Assembly: GCF_024733845.1 (NCBI RefSeq) | Contig: NZ_JANRHG010000018.1 | Location: 1 to 47,827 of the forward strand | Direction of reading: 5' to 3' | DNA from: Neomoorella sulfitireducens | GTDB lineage: Bacteria > Bacillota > DSM-521 > Neomoorellales > Neomoorellaceae | Length of the DNA: 47,827 nt | Part shown: piece by piece, positions 46,371 through 47,827 of the stretch | How positions within the stretch are numbered: the stretch's first letter is position 1 | Layout of the letters: the number at the start of each line of letters is the position of its first letter | Program-made: the position numbers and the translations under genes | The notes under the pieces: generated by a model | Seen by the model: the letters and a program-made list of their open reading frames with translations, nothing else | What the model was told of the DNA's origin: nothing | Database searches by the model: none

Positions 46371-47827
46371 ATGGAATCTTTAAAGGCTGGTGCCCTTGAG
46401 CAGCCCGGGGAATACGGCGCGGCATCCCGGGCGGCCATTATAGACGGGCAGCTGGTAATAAAACACCCGCCCGGAGGCCCTTATCCGGTGATAGTGCCCT
46501 GCCCGGGGTTGCGCCTGGTAGTAAATGGGGAAGAACGAAGCGAACCGACGCCTGTAAATGAGAAGGACAGGGTGGAAATAATCGTCCTGGATGAAAGGCG
46601 GGAAGGATACTGGCAGGTAAAGGTTAGTGCGGATAAACAGGAGGCACTTTTACAGGTAAAACCCTGGGTATTAGTCCGGCGGCAAGTGCGGGACCTGCCA
46701 CCGGCGCGGGTTTTATACCTGGAGGTCCTGGAGCACGAAGATTTCTATAAACCTTTTACCCTGGAAGATTTAACCCGGGAGATGGGGCGCCAGGGTATCA
46801 AGTATGGTATCGACTGGCAGGCCTGTGCCCGGGGACTGGAAGCCTCAACTGAGGGTACTTTAACCATTGCCCGGGGGCAACCACCCGTACCAGGTAAAGA
46901 CGCCTCGGTAGAATTATTCTTTACTACCCAGCAAAAGGTTCCAGTAACAGTCGGAGAAGAAGAGACGGTGAACTTCCGGGAAAGATTTCGTTTCACCGCT
47001 GTTGAAGCCGGAATGGTCCTGGCCAGGAAACACCCGGCTGAAGTTGGGCAGCCGGGGAAGGCGGTAACTGGGGAAATAATCATGCCCCCCGAGCCCAGGG
47101 ATATTGAAATTACAGCCGGTTCCGGGGCAGTTTTAAGCGATGATGGTTTGGAGATCATAGCTACTACAGCTGGCCGCCCTGTAGCAAAGGGGGGGAAAGG
47201 GCGGGTTATTATCAGTGTGGTTTCTGCCCTTATGCATACTGGTAATGTTGATATTACCTCGGGAAACATTTCTTTCACCGGCGATGTAATGATTGCCGGC
47301 CAGGTTGAAGAAGGGATGAGTGTTGAAGCTGGTGGTAATATTTATATAGCGGGAGCTGTATCCAGGGCTATGGTCCGGGCCGGGGGCTTAATTGAGGTAC
47401 GCGGAAACGTTTTTTCTTCCCTGCTGGCCGCCGGGAGTACGGTGGCTTTGCAGCAGAAATTCGGCTCGATACTTGCCAGGGTTGCTGCCATCCTGGAGCA
47501 ATTTGTTGCCGCTGCTACCCAGCTTTTCCATCATCCTTCCTTCAAAAAGGATGACCTTAAAGGTGGTATTGGTCCCCTGGTATTATTGCTTTTAGAGAAG
47601 AAATTTCGCGATCTTCCTGCGGCTGTAGAATTACTAAAAAAGGAAGCCCACAGCCTTCCTGCTATATCAATGAATGGTTTGACGGCATTGATGAATGATC
47701 TGGAACGCCTGGTAAGGACACCATTAACCATCAATAGTTTAAAGCAACTGGAATCAATGTTGAAAGAAATTATAGCCTGGCGGGATGAGGTTAATACACC
47801 GCCTCAAGGTGGGGCCGACATTATAAT
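46371..47827 (+). CDS. fapA: FapA (DUF342) family protein, partial
   Basis: Open for 485 codons to the window edge. The N-terminal part is a FapA_N-like module (YYKPFTLEDLTREMG then QGIKYGIDWQACARGL), and the repeated glycine-rich strands typical of DUF342 follow: TGNVDITSGNISFTGDVMIA then GQVEEGMSVEAGGNIYIAGA and SRAMVRAGGLIEVRGNVFSS. This is a right-handed beta-helix like bactofilins. A long helical region follows (about 390-480). FapA proteins are linked to flagellar assembly and surface functions and to polar polymers. The preceding ~100 residues (PYPVIVPCPGLRLVVNGEER) are a separate, unrecognised domain. ATG 46371 (or TTG 46365) follows GGAGGGGAGTGA. Probably cotranscribed with the partner-switching genes. 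Confidence 0.85.
   Translation, partial: MESLKAGALEQPGEYGAASRAAIIDGQLVIKHPPGGPYPVIVPCPGLRLVVNGEERSEPTPVNEKDRVEIIVLDERREGYWQVKVSADKQEALLQVKPWVLVRRQVRDLPPARVLYLEVLEHEDFYKPFTLEDLTREMGRQGIKYGIDWQACARGLEASTEGTLTIARGQPPVPGKDASVELFFTTQQKVPVTVGEEETVNFRERFRFTAVEAGMVLARKHPAEVGQPGKAVTGEIIMPPEPRDIEITAGSGAVLSDDGLEIIATTAGRPVAKGGKGRVIISVVSALMHTGNVDITSGNISFTGDVMIAGQVEEGMSVEAGGNIYIAGAVSRAMVRAGGLIEVRGNVFSSLLAAGSTVALQQKFGSILARVAAILEQFVAAATQLFHHPSFKKDDLKGGIGPLVLLLLEKKFRDLPAAVELLKKEAHSLPAISMNGLTALMNDLERLVRTPLTINSLKQLESMLKEIIAWRDEVNTPPQGGADII

Overview
The window looks like a piece of a thermophilic, spore-forming, acetogen-like Firmicute; gene content and style resemble Moorella (inference, no database was searched). 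The DNA is GC-rich with frequent GTG/TTG starts and strong Shine-Dalgarno sites. Spore genes are present (bofA, yabG, sleB, veg, 3D/G5 proteins), together with ferredoxin-linked anaerobic metabolism (2-oxoacid:ferredoxin oxidoreductase, a complete fixABCX set, a three-subunit 2-hydroxyacid oxidase). Most of the window follows the origin-proximal gene order known from Bacillus subtilis: serS, tRNA-Ser, tadA, SRP RNA, dnaX, ybaB, recR, yaaL, bofA; then yaaO, tmk, holB, ricT, yabA, rsmI, abrB, metG, tatD, yabE, rsmA, yabG, veg. Accessory blocks interrupt this backbone.

Region by region: 1-6.1 kb holds the end of serA, serS, a NarL-type two-component pair, a DoxX protein, four serine tRNAs covering all serine codon boxes, two arginine tRNAs, tadA and the large SRP RNA. 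6.2-9.5 kb is the dnaX-ybaB-recR-yaaL-bofA group. 9.7-20.8 kb is an accessory block: a P-loop ATPase without a normal start codon, a four-subunit KOR operon, a DedA protein, a broken isochorismatase fragment, a Phd/PIN toxin-antitoxin pair, a formyltransferase of the 10-formyl-THF-hydrolase type and a GlcD/GlcD/GlcF oxidase. 20.9-30.1 kb returns to the backbone; ricT there seems to start at ATA. 30.1-31.9 kb is a small island with an archaeal-type AAA ATPase and a decayed transposase. 31.9-38.0 kb holds two tandem 3D-domain wall proteins, rsmA, a YkuK-like protein, sleB, yabG and veg; rnmV, expected before rsmA, is absent.

38.1-41.6 kb is fixABCX, whose predicted ribosome site sits in the 3-prime arm of a terminator-like hairpin. 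A frameshifted ferritin-like gene, a run of 16 G residues and a cyclic di-GMP-I (GEMM) riboswitch follow. The riboswitch lies upstream of an HD-GYP phosphodiesterase gene carrying a frameshift and an in-frame stop. Directly downstream is a partner-switching operon running off the window: a zinc-ribbon/PilZ-like/HATPase kinase, STAS, PP2C phosphatase, STAS and FapA (DUF342), with no sigma factor in view. This last region is the best candidate for an undescribed regulatory system. The two uncommon start codons and the nested promoter/terminator at veg are the other items most worth checking.
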